Assembly (NCBI RefSeq): GCF_003710985.1
Contig: NZ_RHHT01000062.1
Location: 1 to 64,000 of the forward strand
DNA: 64,000 nt
From: Brevibacillus panacihumi
Lineage (GTDB): Bacteria > Bacillota > Bacilli > Brevibacillales > Brevibacillaceae
Direction of reading: 5' to 3'
A model generated the notes under the pieces. It was not told the origin of the DNA, did not search any database, and saw nothing but the letters and a program-made list of their open reading frames with translations. Position numbers and translations under genes: made by a program. Positions 35,175 through 44,276 of this stretch are shown here, piece after piece (positions within the stretch are counted from its first letter, which is position 1; every line of letters begins with the position of its first letter).

Positions 35175-37152
35175 CAATCCTACCAATCAGCAGCTGGTCC
35201 GTACCCTCACACTTGATCGTTCAACCATTAATGAGGACGAGCGAACAGTAGAATTATCTTTCAGTTCAGAAGCGCCATACGAAAGGTATTTTGGGGCAGA
35301 AATCCTAAGCCATGATCCAGACGCCATCGACCTGACAAGACTTCAGGAGGTAGGCGTCTTATTGTTTGCCCATGGGAGGGATGCCCGATATGGAAGGATG
35401 CCAATCGGTTCGATTGAAAAGGTTTGGCTGGATCAGTCGCAGCGTAAACTTCGTGCGAAAGTGAAGTTTGATGATGACGAAGAAAGCGACAGGGTCTTCC
35501 AAAAGGTAAAGAAGGGTTATATCAAAGGGGTTTCGGTAGGGTATTCAGTCAGTTCATGGGAAGAGGTAAAAGCCGGAAAGACTTCCGCAAATGGACGCCA
35601 TTCAGGTCCGTCATACATCGCTCTGAAATGGCAACCTTTTGAGATCAGTATTGAACCTATCCCAGCTGATCCATCGGTTGGTGTAGGACGAAACTTTGGA
35701 TATGAAAGCGAGGAATTTGACATGAACGGTTTGAAACGGTTGGCACTGCAAGCACAAGGATTCCATGTGCCTGATATGGGTACAAACTTGGGAGGAGGGG
35801 GAGGGGCACCTGCCACCGAACCAGGGACAAGAACAACTGAACAACCAGCGGCACCACCAATCGATACGGCAGAGCTCCAAAGGCGTGCCGCAGAAGCTGA
35901 ACGCGCACGAGTCACTGAAATTTCTCAACTTTGCCGTACATTCGGGCTGGATGATGCGGAGTATATCCGTTCTGGTGCTCCTGTTCAGGCTGTTAAGGAT
36001 GCGATCCTGCAAAAGCAGATGGAGGAACGCAAGCCGCATACAACCTCGGTTGAAGTCCGCACAGAAGAAGTGGAAAAGTTCCGAGCTGCTGCATCGGATG
36101 CTCTCCTCCTGAGAGCTGGTCGTCACATCCAGAAACCTGCAGATGGGGCGTTGGAATTACGGAGCCTTCGCCTACGTGACTTGGCAATTGATTGCTTACA
36201 GCGAGCCGGGGAGCACCAAGCACATCGCATGAAAGACGAAGACCTTTTGAAGCGTGCATTGATGCCTGATAGCACATTCCAAGGAATCATTTCAAATGCA
36301 GTCAATAAGACACTATCCCAAGCCTATCAGGAAGCGCCAACAACTTTTCAGTTGTGGACTAGTAAAGGATCTAACTCAGACTTTAAGGCGGCTGAGCACT
36401 ATCGAATCAGCGAGGCGGGAAATCTGGAACTCACACCTCAAAACGGCCTAATTCCATATGATACACCAATGAAAGACGAGAAGGTGACGAAGGCAGTCCT
36501 GACTTATACCAAACGCTGGGGGTTCACCCGCGAGGCATTCGTAAACGATGATCTGGGAATTCTGACCCGCGTGCCGACAGCGTATGTTACAGCCGCCAAA
36601 CGAGGCATAAACCAATTGGTGTACAAAATGCTGGCTACAAATCCTGTGATTTTTGATGCAAATCCACTTTTTGATGCTGTCCATAACAACCTGGGTACAG
36701 CCGGTGCGATCGGCAAAGATACCATGAGTGAAGCTCGTTTGAAGATGCGCACGCAGAAAGATCAGCGCGGCATTGCTACGTTGAACATTTCTCCACGGTA
36801 CTTACTTGTTCCGGCAGCCCTTGAGACAGCAGCAGCGCAGTTTATGCGGTCGGAGGCTGATTTGACAAGCAACAATAGCGGAGTAGCTAACGTCTTCCGA
36901 AACTCTTACACGGTGATTGTGGATGCTGAATTGGATGCTTACAGTGGAGATGCATGGTATTTGGCTGCGGATCAAAACCTGGCCGACACGATTGAAGTAA
37001 CATATCTGCGCGGCCAGGAAGAGCCGACATTGGAAACAGACATTCCATTTGACCGCCTGGGCATGGATTTCCGTATCTACTTCGACTATGGTGTGACAGT
37101 GCTGGATTATCGCGGACTCTTCAAAAACGATGGAGTGGCGGTGACACCATGA
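35134..37152 (+). CDS. Prohead protease-major capsid fusion protein
   Basis: 672 residues. Residues 20-190 form a prohead serine protease (HGRDARYGRMPIG with His80, GVSVGYS with Ser134). Residues 195-330 are a Gly/Pro-rich, then helical scaffold-like linker. Residues 335-672 resemble the Mu gpT-type major head protein (FQLWTSKGSNSDFKAAEHYR, WGFTREAFVNDDL, DYRGLFKNDG). The precursor presumably cleaves itself during head assembly. The GTG at 35,134 has GGGAGGAG before it; ATG at 35,161 is an alternative. A similar fusion is known from other phages. Confidence 0.88.
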   Translation: MEKIILPLVMTRNSNPTNQQLVRTLTLDRSTINEDERTVELSFSSEAPYERYFGAEILSHDPDAIDLTRLQEVGVLLFAHGRDARYGRMPIGSIEKVWLDQSQRKLRAKVKFDDDEESDRVFQKVKKGYIKGVSVGYSVSSWEEVKAGKTSANGRHSGPSYIALKWQPFEISIEPIPADPSVGVGRNFGYESEEFDMNGLKRLALQAQGFHVPDMGTNLGGGGGAPATEPGTRTTEQPAAPPIDTAELQRRAAEAERARVTEISQLCRTFGLDDAEYIRSGAPVQAVKDAILQKQMEERKPHTTSVEVRTEEVEKFRAAASDALLLRAGRHIQKPADGALELRSLRLRDLAIDCLQRAGEHQAHRMKDEDLLKRALMPDSTFQGIISNAVNKTLSQAYQEAPTTFQLWTSKGSNSDFKAAEHYRISEAGNLELTPQNGLIPYDTPMKDEKVTKAVLTYTKRWGFTREAFVNDDLGILTRVPTAYVTAAKRGINQLVYKMLATNPVIFDANPLFDAVHNNLGTAGAIGKDTMSEARLKMRTQKDQRGIATLNISPRYLLVPAALETAAAQFMRSEADLTSNNSGVANVFRNSYTVIVDAELDAYSGDAWYLAADQNLADTIEVTYLRGQEEPTLETDIPFDRLGMDFRIYFDYGVTVLDYRGLFKNDGVAVTP

Positions 37153-37478
37153 AATTGAACACGCCAGTAAACTTTGCCGGTCGCTTGTATATGCCAGGGG
37201 AGAGCGTGAAAGGTGCTCTCCCTCTTGAGTATCTGGAACAACTTCGAGCTAATGGATTGATTAGCGAGCATGAAGCAGAATCTCAGCCCGAAAAGGTTAT
37301 AACAGATCCAACCATGACTGAGATTTCGGTTGAGGAATTTGCGAAACTGAATGCAAGTGAACAGAAGGGCATCCTTGATCAACGTGGGATTGAAGCCGGT
37401 TCAAACGGTAAAGAAAGGACGGAACAATACCAGGCATGGCTGGATCAAATAAAGGGTGGATCTGATGCTGAACTTTAA
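37149..37478 (+). CDS. Probable head completion or decoration protein
   Basis: 109 residues, not firmly recognised. It begins MKLNTPVNFAGRLYMPGESV and has an acidic C-terminal half. ATGA overlap with the capsid gene. Its position between the capsid and head-tail joining genes suggests a minor head role. Confidence 0.6.
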   Translation: MKLNTPVNFAGRLYMPGESVKGALPLEYLEQLRANGLISEHEAESQPEKVITDPTMTEISVEEFAKLNASEQKGILDQRGIEAGSNGKERTEQYQAWLDQIKGGSDAEL

Positions 37479-37788
37479 AGATATGGTTCAGGATGATCTG
37501 ACGGTTTTCTTTAATCCGGATGAGCACGGGGAGACGCATATCATAAACGGTTCAGAGATCGTCATAGTACCCGATCAGGATGAACTGCAGGAGCGCAAGG
37601 CGAACACCGCCGACCCGGATGATGGTATCCACGACGCCGACATCTTGTTTTACGCCAAGCGCAAAGACTTCCCCGGACATCTGGATGTGGATAGCTGGTT
37701 GTCGTTAGACGGAGAACAATACCGAGTGGCGACGATCGAAAAGGACGAGCTCATGTACACCATCACGTTGGCGGCGACAAGATCATGA
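37465..37788 (+). CDS. Probable head-tail joining protein (gpFII-like)
   Basis: 107 residues, beta-rich: DDLTVFFNPDEHGETHIING then LDVDSWLSLDGEQYRVATIEKDELMYTI in parts. Size, fold pattern and gene order resemble the lambda FII/Gifsy-type head-tail connector. The ATG overlaps the previous gene by 14 bases. Assignment rests mainly on context. Confidence 0.6.
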   Translation: MLNFKDMVQDDLTVFFNPDEHGETHIINGSEIVIVPDQDELQERKANTADPDDGIHDADILFYAKRKDFPGHLDVDSWLSLDGEQYRVATIEKDELMYTITLAATRS

Positions 37789-38378
37789 TTACGATCGATG
37801 CAAGCAAGCTGAAGGAAGTGGAGGATCGGCTTGGCCAATACCGGAAAAAGGCTCCTGTGGTGCTTTACCGGGCAATTAATCGAGCTGCTTCAAGTCTGAA
37901 AACCAATGCTACCAAAGAGGCGCGAAAAACCTACGTCATAAAAGCCGGTGAGATAAAAAGCACGATGACAATCAGTCGTGCAACAAGCAAACGCATCGCA
38001 GCAAATGTCGTGTCACGCGGCAATGCACTGGGGCTGGAGAAGTTTAGCATCCGCCCTGCGCAAACACGCCCAGGCAAACCATCGAAAAGCCTGAAAGTCC
38101 AGGTCAGAAAAGACAAGGGTATGAAGGGTTTACTCAGCGCTTTCATTGCAAATGTTCAGGGCAATCGGGTATTTGAACGTGCGAAAGGAAGGACCGTACG
38201 CAAAAAAAGAAGCGATGGGCAATGGACAGAACTGCCGATCAACCGTCTTTTTGGGCCTCCTGTTCCGGTGATGCTGGCAAATGAAGGTGTACGAATCAGG
38301 TTGGAAGCAGAAGCAGCAAAAGTCTTTGAACAGCGGCTCAACCACGAGATCAAGCGTGTACTGGAGGGGAATGGATGA
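37785..38378 (+). CDS. Minor tail protein Z-like
   Basis: 197 residues, very basic. YRAINRAASSLKTNATKEAR ... YVIKAGEIKSTMTISRAT matches the prophage minor tail protein Z family, which takes part in tail completion. ATGA overlap with the preceding gene. Confidence 0.8.
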   Translation: MITIDASKLKEVEDRLGQYRKKAPVVLYRAINRAASSLKTNATKEARKTYVIKAGEIKSTMTISRATSKRIAANVVSRGNALGLEKFSIRPAQTRPGKPSKSLKVQVRKDKGMKGLLSAFIANVQGNRVFERAKGRTVRKKRSDGQWTELPINRLFGPPVPVMLANEGVRIRLEAEAAKVFEQRLNHEIKRVLEGNG

Positions 38379-38845
38379 GTACGCCATATCTGTTGCAAGA
38401 GGCCTTGGTCGAAGAGATCAGGGCTCTTTTTGCGGAGTCGAGGTTCAGAAATACGAAGGGCGAGGAAGCGGCCTTGAATGTTTATCCGCAGTTTTTGCCT
38501 GGGAAGCAGACCGGAGAAGTCCTGGAGCGCTTTCCGTATGCAGTGGTTCGTATCCAGGAGGGCACTGTTCCCTCCTTAACGGGGGACGAAACGTGCAACA
38601 TCCTGATTTTTTTTGGTTTGTGGGACGATTCATTGGATTACCAAGGCTACAAGGATGTCTTGAACGCCATCACTCGCCTGAAAATACATTTCGAAAAAAA
38701 ACCTATCGTTGGAGATCGCTACCGACTTGACTATCCGTTTGAGTGGGCGATTGATGAAGACGAAAAAAACCACCCCTATTACTTTGGGGCAGCACAAACG
38801 ACTTGGGTCATACCCAGAGCCCAACAGGAGGTACGCTATGTCTAA
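38375..38845 (+). CDS. Probable tail terminator
   Basis: 156 residues. Alpha/beta pattern with LVEEIRALFAESRF, PYAVVRIQEG and ILIFFGLWDDSLDYQGYKDV. This is consistent with lambda gpU-like tail terminators, which cap the tail at the head-proximal end. Assigned by size and order; four-base overlap upstream. Confidence 0.6.
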   Translation: MSTPYLLQEALVEEIRALFAESRFRNTKGEEAALNVYPQFLPGKQTGEVLERFPYAVVRIQEGTVPSLTGDETCNILIFFGLWDDSLDYQGYKDVLNAITRLKIHFEKKPIVGDRYRLDYPFEWAIDEDEKNHPYYFGAAQTTWVIPRAQQEVRYV

Positions 38846-39113
38846 AGAAGTGAGGCCAAAGAAAAAAGCGCCGACAGACCAATGGATCTACATTGGACCC
38901 AACTTATCGGGCGGCCGTTTGGCACGGCACACGGTTTTCCGAGGATCAATCCCGAAGTACCTGGACGACTTGCAAAAGCAGCCTGCATTTCGGGATTTGC
39001 TCGTACCGCTTGAAAGACTTTCAGAGGCACAGAGCAGAGTGATACAGCCCGGAACTGCAGAGTATCTAGCCTATCAGGCGCTTAGCGGAAAGGAGAAAGA
39101 ACATGGCAATTAA
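38838..39113 (+). CDS. Uncharacterised tail-module protein
   Basis: 91 residues, basic, not recognised (MSKEVRPKKKAPTDQWIYIG, then LARHTVFRGSIPKYLDDL). AGGAGGTACGCT precedes the ATG. It overlaps the sheath gene by 11 bases. Small proteins of this type often precede the sheath gene in such phages. Confidence 0.6.
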   Translation: MSKEVRPKKKAPTDQWIYIGPNLSGGRLARHTVFRGSIPKYLDDLQKQPAFRDLLVPLERLSEAQSRVIQPGTAEYLAYQALSGKEKEHGN

Positions 39114-40554
39114 TCATGGGGTTTATACCCGAGAGGTAGCGACGTCGCTGCTTGCGCCAGTTGAGTCAACCGCAAGTTTGCCGGTTGTATTCGGCACAGC
39201 GCCAGTCAATCTTTCGAAAAAATCCAAAGCACCGGTCAATGTTCCAGTGCTCTGCTACTCGTTTGCAGAAGCTGTGGAGCATTTTGGGTACTCAGATGCC
39301 TTCGAAAACTACACCCTCTGCGAGTTTATGGACTCACACTTCCGATTGTACAACTTGTCGCCTGTCGTTTTGGTGAATGTTCTTGATCCGGCTGAGCATA
39401 AAACCACGGTTTCTCCATCGGATGTAGCACTGAGTAAAGGGATTGCCACGATTCAAGTTGAGGGGATCTTGAAAGACAGTGTTGTCGTCTCATCTGCCGA
39501 TGACCCACCCTCCGTTTACCAGCCTGATGTTGACTACACGCTGTCGTTTGATAACGAAGGGTATTTGGTTATCGCAGCGAAAGCGGGGGGCAGCATCAGC
39601 AGCTCAGCGACTGTCAGGGTGAGTTACGACAAACTGGATCCGGGCACTGTCGAGCCCGCAGACATCATTGGCGGCGTTGACAGCAGCGGGAAAGTGACTG
39701 GGCTGGAGATCATCAAAGAGGTATTCCCGCGTTTTGGCCTTGTTCCTGGTCTACTCCTTGCCCCAGGCTATTCGCAGGATCCACTTGTAGCGGCTGTTAT
39801 GACGGCGAAAGCAACGAACATCAACGGGGTATTCCAAGCCATCGCCATCACAGACTTGCCAGCCGATGTGATTACGCAGTACGCGGACGCCCCAGGATGG
39901 AAAAACAGCAACAATTATACAGATAAGAGGCAGATCCCTTGCTGGCCGATGCTTGCGATGGGAGATCGGAAATATCACTTCTCCACGCAATTGGCCGGAA
40001 CGATTGGTTCCACAGATGCGGCGAACGGCGGGATCCCGTATGTCACACCATCCAACAAGGCTGTTAAATCAAATGCTGCTGTGCTTAAAGATGGTACAGA
40101 GGTATTTCTCGGATTGGATGAAGCGAACTACCTCAACTCGCAAGGGATTCTAACGGCGCTCAATTTCAGCGGCGGGTGGAAAGCCTGGGGGAACTACATG
40201 GGAGCATATCCGTCTGTAACGGATCCTAAAGACTGCTTCATCGCCTTGCGCCGGATGTTTGACTACGTCGGGAACACTCTCATCTTGACCTATTGGCAGC
40301 ATGTAGACAGCCCGACGAACACAAGACTGATCGAGACAGTCGTCGACAGTGTGAATATCTGGCTTAACGGATTGACATCGTCCGGCTATCTGTTAGGTGG
40401 ACGCGTCGAATTTAGACGCGAAGACAATCCTGACACTGCATTGATTGCAGGACACGTCCAATTCCGGGTGTTCCTGACTCCACCAACGCCAGCTCAACAG
40501 ATCGAGTTTGTATTGGGGTACGACACATCATATCTGGCTGTATTGGCAGCGTAA
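39103..40554 (+). CDS. Contractile tail sheath protein
   Basis: 483 residues. GVYTREVATSLLAPVESTASLPVVFGTAPVN is the usual sheath N-terminus (in segments), and LTYWQHVDSPTNTRLIETVVDSVN lies in the conserved C-terminal domain. It polymerises around the tube and contracts to drive it into the cell. Its presence makes the phage a myovirus. AAAGGAGAAAGAAC precedes the ATG. Confidence 0.93.
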   Translation: MAINHGVYTREVATSLLAPVESTASLPVVFGTAPVNLSKKSKAPVNVPVLCYSFAEAVEHFGYSDAFENYTLCEFMDSHFRLYNLSPVVLVNVLDPAEHKTTVSPSDVALSKGIATIQVEGILKDSVVVSSADDPPSVYQPDVDYTLSFDNEGYLVIAAKAGGSISSSATVRVSYDKLDPGTVEPADIIGGVDSSGKVTGLEIIKEVFPRFGLVPGLLLAPGYSQDPLVAAVMTAKATNINGVFQAIAITDLPADVITQYADAPGWKNSNNYTDKRQIPCWPMLAMGDRKYHFSTQLAGTIGSTDAANGGIPYVTPSNKAVKSNAAVLKDGTEVFLGLDEANYLNSQGILTALNFSGGWKAWGNYMGAYPSVTDPKDCFIALRRMFDYVGNTLILTYWQHVDSPTNTRLIETVVDSVNIWLNGLTSSGYLLGGRVEFRREDNPDTALIAGHVQFRVFLTPPTPAQQIEFVLGYDTSYLAVLAA

Positions 40555-40567
40555 AGGAGGATAACGC

Positions 40568-41089
40568 ATGTCCGATCAAATTTCGGCAATTCTAAATGAC
40601 TTTAGCGTGTATCGAAATGGTACGGAGTACCTTGGAGCTGCGGACGTTGAATTGCCCGATCTGGAGTCTATGACGGAAACAATCAGCGCGGCAGGCGTAG
40701 CTGGTGAAGTGGATATCCCTATCCTGGGACATTACTCCTCGATGACGGTAACGATCAACTGGCGTGTGCTGGAGGATGCCAACTACACGCTGGCCAAGCC
40801 AGCATCTCACCACCTGGACTTTCGGGGATCAATCCAGCGAGTAGACAAAGCTACCGGTACGCTGATCCAAGTACCGGTAAAAGTCACAGTACGCGGTATC
40901 CCTAAGACAACATCGCTGGGCAGTTTGGCTAAAGGAGCAACCATGGACAACTCGAACGAGTTGGAAGTGGTGTATCTCAAGATCATGCATGACGGCAAAA
41001 CAAAAGTAGAAATCGACAAGTTTAACTATGTGTGTGTAATCGACGGTGTTGATTACATGGCACCGATTCGCACAAATCTTGGTATTTAG
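40568..41089 (+). CDS. Major tail tube protein
   Basis: 173 residues of the P2 FII tube family: ILNDFSVYRNGTEYLGAADV, ELPDLESMTETISAAGVAGE, LDFRGSIQRVDKATG. It follows the sheath gene by 13 bases, the conserved sheath-tube pair. AAAGGAGGATAACGC precedes the ATG. Confidence 0.93.
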   Translation: MSDQISAILNDFSVYRNGTEYLGAADVELPDLESMTETISAAGVAGEVDIPILGHYSSMTVTINWRVLEDANYTLAKPASHHLDFRGSIQRVDKATGTLIQVPVKVTVRGIPKTTSLGSLAKGATMDNSNELEVVYLKIMHDGKTKVEIDKFNYVCVIDGVDYMAPIRTNLGI

Positions 41090-41101
41090 GAGGAATAAAA
41101 G

Positions 41102-41458
41102 ATGGCAAAAGAGGAACTGGTTAGGGAAGAATCGGAAGAAGTACACGCACAAGAAGAGAGTGATAGTTCGGGGATTTATAAACTCTCCACTCCGATCAAG
41201 TTTGACGGTGAACTTGTCACCCAACTCGATTTGCGTTTTGATGACCTAACAGGGAAAGATTTAATTCTTTGCGCGAAACATGCACGCAGATTGGACCCGC
41301 AGGAGGTCCGGCCAGGGAGAGCATTGTCACTTTCTTACCAGATTGCAGTGGCAGCGAGAGCGGCAGGGGTTCCAACTGAACTGCTGGAGGAGCTCAAAGG
41401 TGATGACTTTACTATTGTGACGCAACGGGCAGAGAATTTTTTATTGCGACGGGGATAG
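41102..41458 (+). CDS. Tail assembly chaperone, unshifted product
   Basis: 118 residues. The middle (FDLTGKDLILCAKHARRLDP ... ALSLSYQIAVAARAAGVP, in parts) resembles P2 gpE and related chaperones that coat the tape measure. Near its 3' end lies a slippery heptamer T-TTT-TTA. A shift there gives the longer product at 41,102-41,667. GGAGGAATAAAAG precedes the ATG. Confidence 0.85.
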   Translation: MAKEELVREESEEVHAQEESDSSGIYKLSTPIKFDGELVTQLDLRFDDLTGKDLILCAKHARRLDPQEVRPGRALSLSYQIAVAARAAGVPTELLEELKGDDFTIVTQRAENFLLRRG

Positions 41459-41667
41459 AGGGGAATATTGTAAAGGGCCTTCGCGTAATGGCGGTGGCCC
41501 TGTCATCTTCTATGCCCCACTCAAGTCCGCATGAATGGCTCAACGAGACGTTGGTTGATCTGAAATCGTGGATCGAGGCACACGAGGAAGCCGTCAAAAA
41601 GCGCAAGGACTTGCAGAGAGAAAAGGGCAGCAAACCGAAACCACCAAGGAGAAGGGGGAGACGGTAA
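41102..41667 (+). CDS. Tail assembly chaperone, -1 frameshift product
   Basis: A -1 shift at T-TTT-TTA (41,437-41,443) continues through an open frame to TAA at 41,665-41,667. It gives about 188 residues. The added 74 residues start IATGIEGNIVKGLRVMAVAL and end in a very basic PKPPRRRGRR. The extension stops one base before the tape measure start. P2 E/E' and lambda G/GT use the same strategy. Confidence 0.75.
41437..41443 (+). promoter_or_regulatory. Slippery heptamer for -1 frameshifting
   Basis: T-TTT-TTA in the zero frame of the chaperone gene, five codons before its stop. AGGGCC and GGCCCT (about 41,474-41,502) can form a stem some 30 bases downstream. Confidence 0.75.
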
Positions 41668-44064
41668 GTGGCCAAAGAGTACAAAACGGTCTTTGCTTTT
41701 GGCGGCGAGCTAAACCCGACCTTTTCCAGCGCGATCAACAAAGCACGAAACGGTATTAAAGGTTTGGACAGTGGTGCAGGAGAAGCAAATGGCGCTTTTC
41801 GAAACTTGACGAAATCAGTTGGGGGTTTTGGTAAGGTTCTCTCCCGAGTGGCGCAATACACCGGGGCGTATGTGTTGATTACGAGTGTCACCGAAGCCAT
41901 TAGTAACATGGCCGGGTCTATCGTGGGCTTTCAAGATTCGATGGCGCAGCTACAGGCATCTACCGGAGCAACCGTGCAGGACATGCAGGCGCTCTCCGAA
42001 TCCGCCAAAAATCTGTATAACCAAAATCTCGGAGATGACTGGAACGATGTCGCGAACTCCCTGAGCTTAGTGAAGCAGGTGACGCAGCAGACGGGTGAAG
42101 AATTGGAGCGTACCACGAAAAATGCGATGGTGTACCGCGATGTGTTCGGCGAAGACATTCAGCAGTCGATCAAAGCCTCCGACACGATGATGAGAAACTT
42201 CGGCATCACAAGCGACCAGGCGTATAATCTGCTTGCGCAAGGAGCGCAAAAAGGCCTGAATAAGTCGGATGAGCTGCTGGATAGTGCCAATGAATATGCT
42301 CCCTACTTCGCCACTCTTGGATTCACGGCAAACCAAATGTTCGATACCTTTAGCGCTGGACTTGAGTCCGGCGCTTTTAACTTGGATAAAGTCGGGGACG
42401 CCGTGAAAGAGTTTGGAATTCGGGTGAAAGACGATTCGAAAGGAACCAACGAAGCCTTTTCAGCACTTGGTCTTAATGCAAATGAGATGGCCCAGACATT
42501 CGCACGGGGCGGCCCAGCCGCGCAGAAGGCATTCACCCAGGTGGTTGATGCCATTTCCAAAGTCCAGGATCCCGTACAGAAGAATGTCATCGGGGTGCAG
42601 CTATTTGGAACCATGTTTGAGGACTTGGAGAAGGATGTTATTGCCGCAATGGGCAGCGCGCGCAGTCAGTTTGACATGACTAAAAGCACCATGGATGAGA
42701 TCACAAACATCAAGTATGATACAGCCTCCAAAGCCTTACAGGGTATTGGCCGGCAGATCATGACCGGGTTCATCATGCCCATTGGTGATAAAGCTCTCCC
42801 GGTTCTTCAAGTGTTTAGCGACTGGCTCGGAGACTCACTCCCAAAAATAACCGGATTTTTCAGCGGTATCGGCTCAACCGTGGGGCCAGTCGTATCCGAA
42901 GTATACGAAAATATAGTCTGGCTCTTTGAGAACGGATTCGACGGAGAAATGAAAGGCGTCACTATCAACTACGCCAAAATGTTCGGGATGACTGATGCAG
43001 ACGCGGCGGAGCTTGCAGAAGGCGTCGGAAATGTATTCGCCAGCCTGACGGACATAAAAGATGACTTCATAAGCGGTTGGAAAACCGTCATGCCCAGCGT
43101 TCAGCATGTTCTCGGGTCTGTACAAAAGATCGGCTTGCAAATGGTGCCTATCTTTCAGAGGGTGGGTGTTGGTTTTTGGGAGGTATCAACCCGGATCATC
43201 AAGGGACTCATGCCTGTTGGTTCGTTTATCCAAGCAAAGCTGTGGCCCGTCGTATCCAAAGTCTTCGGGTTTCTTGCGAATGATGTCGCCCCTGCCGTTT
43301 CGCGTGCCATTTCTTCCATGGTTCCAACGATCGTCAGTGTGGCCGGCAAGATCGGGGATACGATATCTGCCATGTTCAACGTAGTCAAGCCTGTTATTGA
43401 TGGGATCGTGAGCACATTCCATTTTGCTTTTCCGTTCATCAAGGCAGTCGTCATCAGTGCCATTGATAGCGTGTCGGGTGTATTCAACGGCCTTATGACA
43501 ACGCTCGGAGGGGTCCTAGATTTTATTACGGGTGTCTTTACGGGTGATTGGGAAAAGGCTTGGACGGGGGTAAAAGACGTGTTTGGCGGCGTGTTCAGTT
43601 CGCTGGGCGCTTTGCTAAAGGCCCCTATCAACGCGGTCATATCGCTGATCAATCAGGCATTTCAATCCATCGGTAGCATCAGTGTAGATATTCCAGACTG
43701 GGTACCGGGAATGGGTGGGGAGAAGCTGAGTTTCAGCTTCCCGGAAATTCCGATGCTGGCAGAGGGCGGTGTTGCCGTTGGTCCGACTCTTGCCATGATT
43801 GGGGAAGGCGCGGAAAGTGAAGCCATTCTTCCTCTCTCCAAATTGGAGAGCCTGCTTGACCTCGGTTCGGCAGCGCCATACTCAAGCGGCGGGAATGGTG
43901 GGGACATCTATGTGGAGTATTCGCCTCAGATTACCATTCAGGGCGGTGGAGGTGGCAGTGCACAAAGCCAAGCGGAACAGGCTTTGGAAATGAGCCTGCG
44001 AAAACTGGAGCAAATGCTCACTGAACTGAAACGCAATCAGCAAAGGAGATCCTACGTACTATGA
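41668..44064 (+). CDS. Tail tape measure protein
   Basis: 798 residues, setting tail length. The N-terminus (1-130) is helical with SINKARNGIKGLDSG. Several hydrophobic segments (about 600-680, FPFIKAVVISAIDSVSGVFNG) may insert into the membrane during DNA entry. The C-terminus has Gly-rich loops and AEGGVAVGPTLAMIGEGAESEAIL, a common tape-measure ending. GTG start directly after the frameshift stop. Confidence 0.92.
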   Translation: MAKEYKTVFAFGGELNPTFSSAINKARNGIKGLDSGAGEANGAFRNLTKSVGGFGKVLSRVAQYTGAYVLITSVTEAISNMAGSIVGFQDSMAQLQASTGATVQDMQALSESAKNLYNQNLGDDWNDVANSLSLVKQVTQQTGEELERTTKNAMVYRDVFGEDIQQSIKASDTMMRNFGITSDQAYNLLAQGAQKGLNKSDELLDSANEYAPYFATLGFTANQMFDTFSAGLESGAFNLDKVGDAVKEFGIRVKDDSKGTNEAFSALGLNANEMAQTFARGGPAAQKAFTQVVDAISKVQDPVQKNVIGVQLFGTMFEDLEKDVIAAMGSARSQFDMTKSTMDEITNIKYDTASKALQGIGRQIMTGFIMPIGDKALPVLQVFSDWLGDSLPKITGFFSGIGSTVGPVVSEVYENIVWLFENGFDGEMKGVTINYAKMFGMTDADAAELAEGVGNVFASLTDIKDDFISGWKTVMPSVQHVLGSVQKIGLQMVPIFQRVGVGFWEVSTRIIKGLMPVGSFIQAKLWPVVSKVFGFLANDVAPAVSRAISSMVPTIVSVAGKIGDTISAMFNVVKPVIDGIVSTFHFAFPFIKAVVISAIDSVSGVFNGLMTTLGGVLDFITGVFTGDWEKAWTGVKDVFGGVFSSLGALLKAPINAVISLINQAFQSIGSISVDIPDWVPGMGGEKLSFSFPEIPMLAEGGVAVGPTLAMIGEGAESEAILPLSKLESLLDLGSAAPYSSGGNGGDIYVEYSPQITIQGGGGGSAQSQAEQALEMSLRKLEQMLTELKRNQQRRSYVL

Positions 44065-44276
44065 GAACGTATACCACGATACAAGGAGACATGTGGGATT
44101 TGATAGCCTACAAAATGCTCGGGAGCGAGTATTATATGACCGACCTGATCGATGCCAACCCAGACCACCGGGATACGGTCATCTTCCCAGCGAATGTGGA
44201 ACTCATCATCCCTGACGTGGATACCGTGCAGACGCCGAATACTTTGCCTCCTTGGAAGCGGGGGGAAGTGACATGA
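44061..44276 (+). CDS. Tail protein X
   Basis: 71 residues, LysM-like: YTTIQGDMWDLIAYKMLGSE ... MTDLIDANPDHRD. It matches P2 gpX, which helps assemble the tube-baseplate junction. ATGA overlap with the tape measure gene and with the next gene. Confidence 0.88.
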   Translation: MRTYTTIQGDMWDLIAYKMLGSEYYMTDLIDANPDHRDTVIFPANVELIIPDVDTVQTPNTLPPWKRGEVT

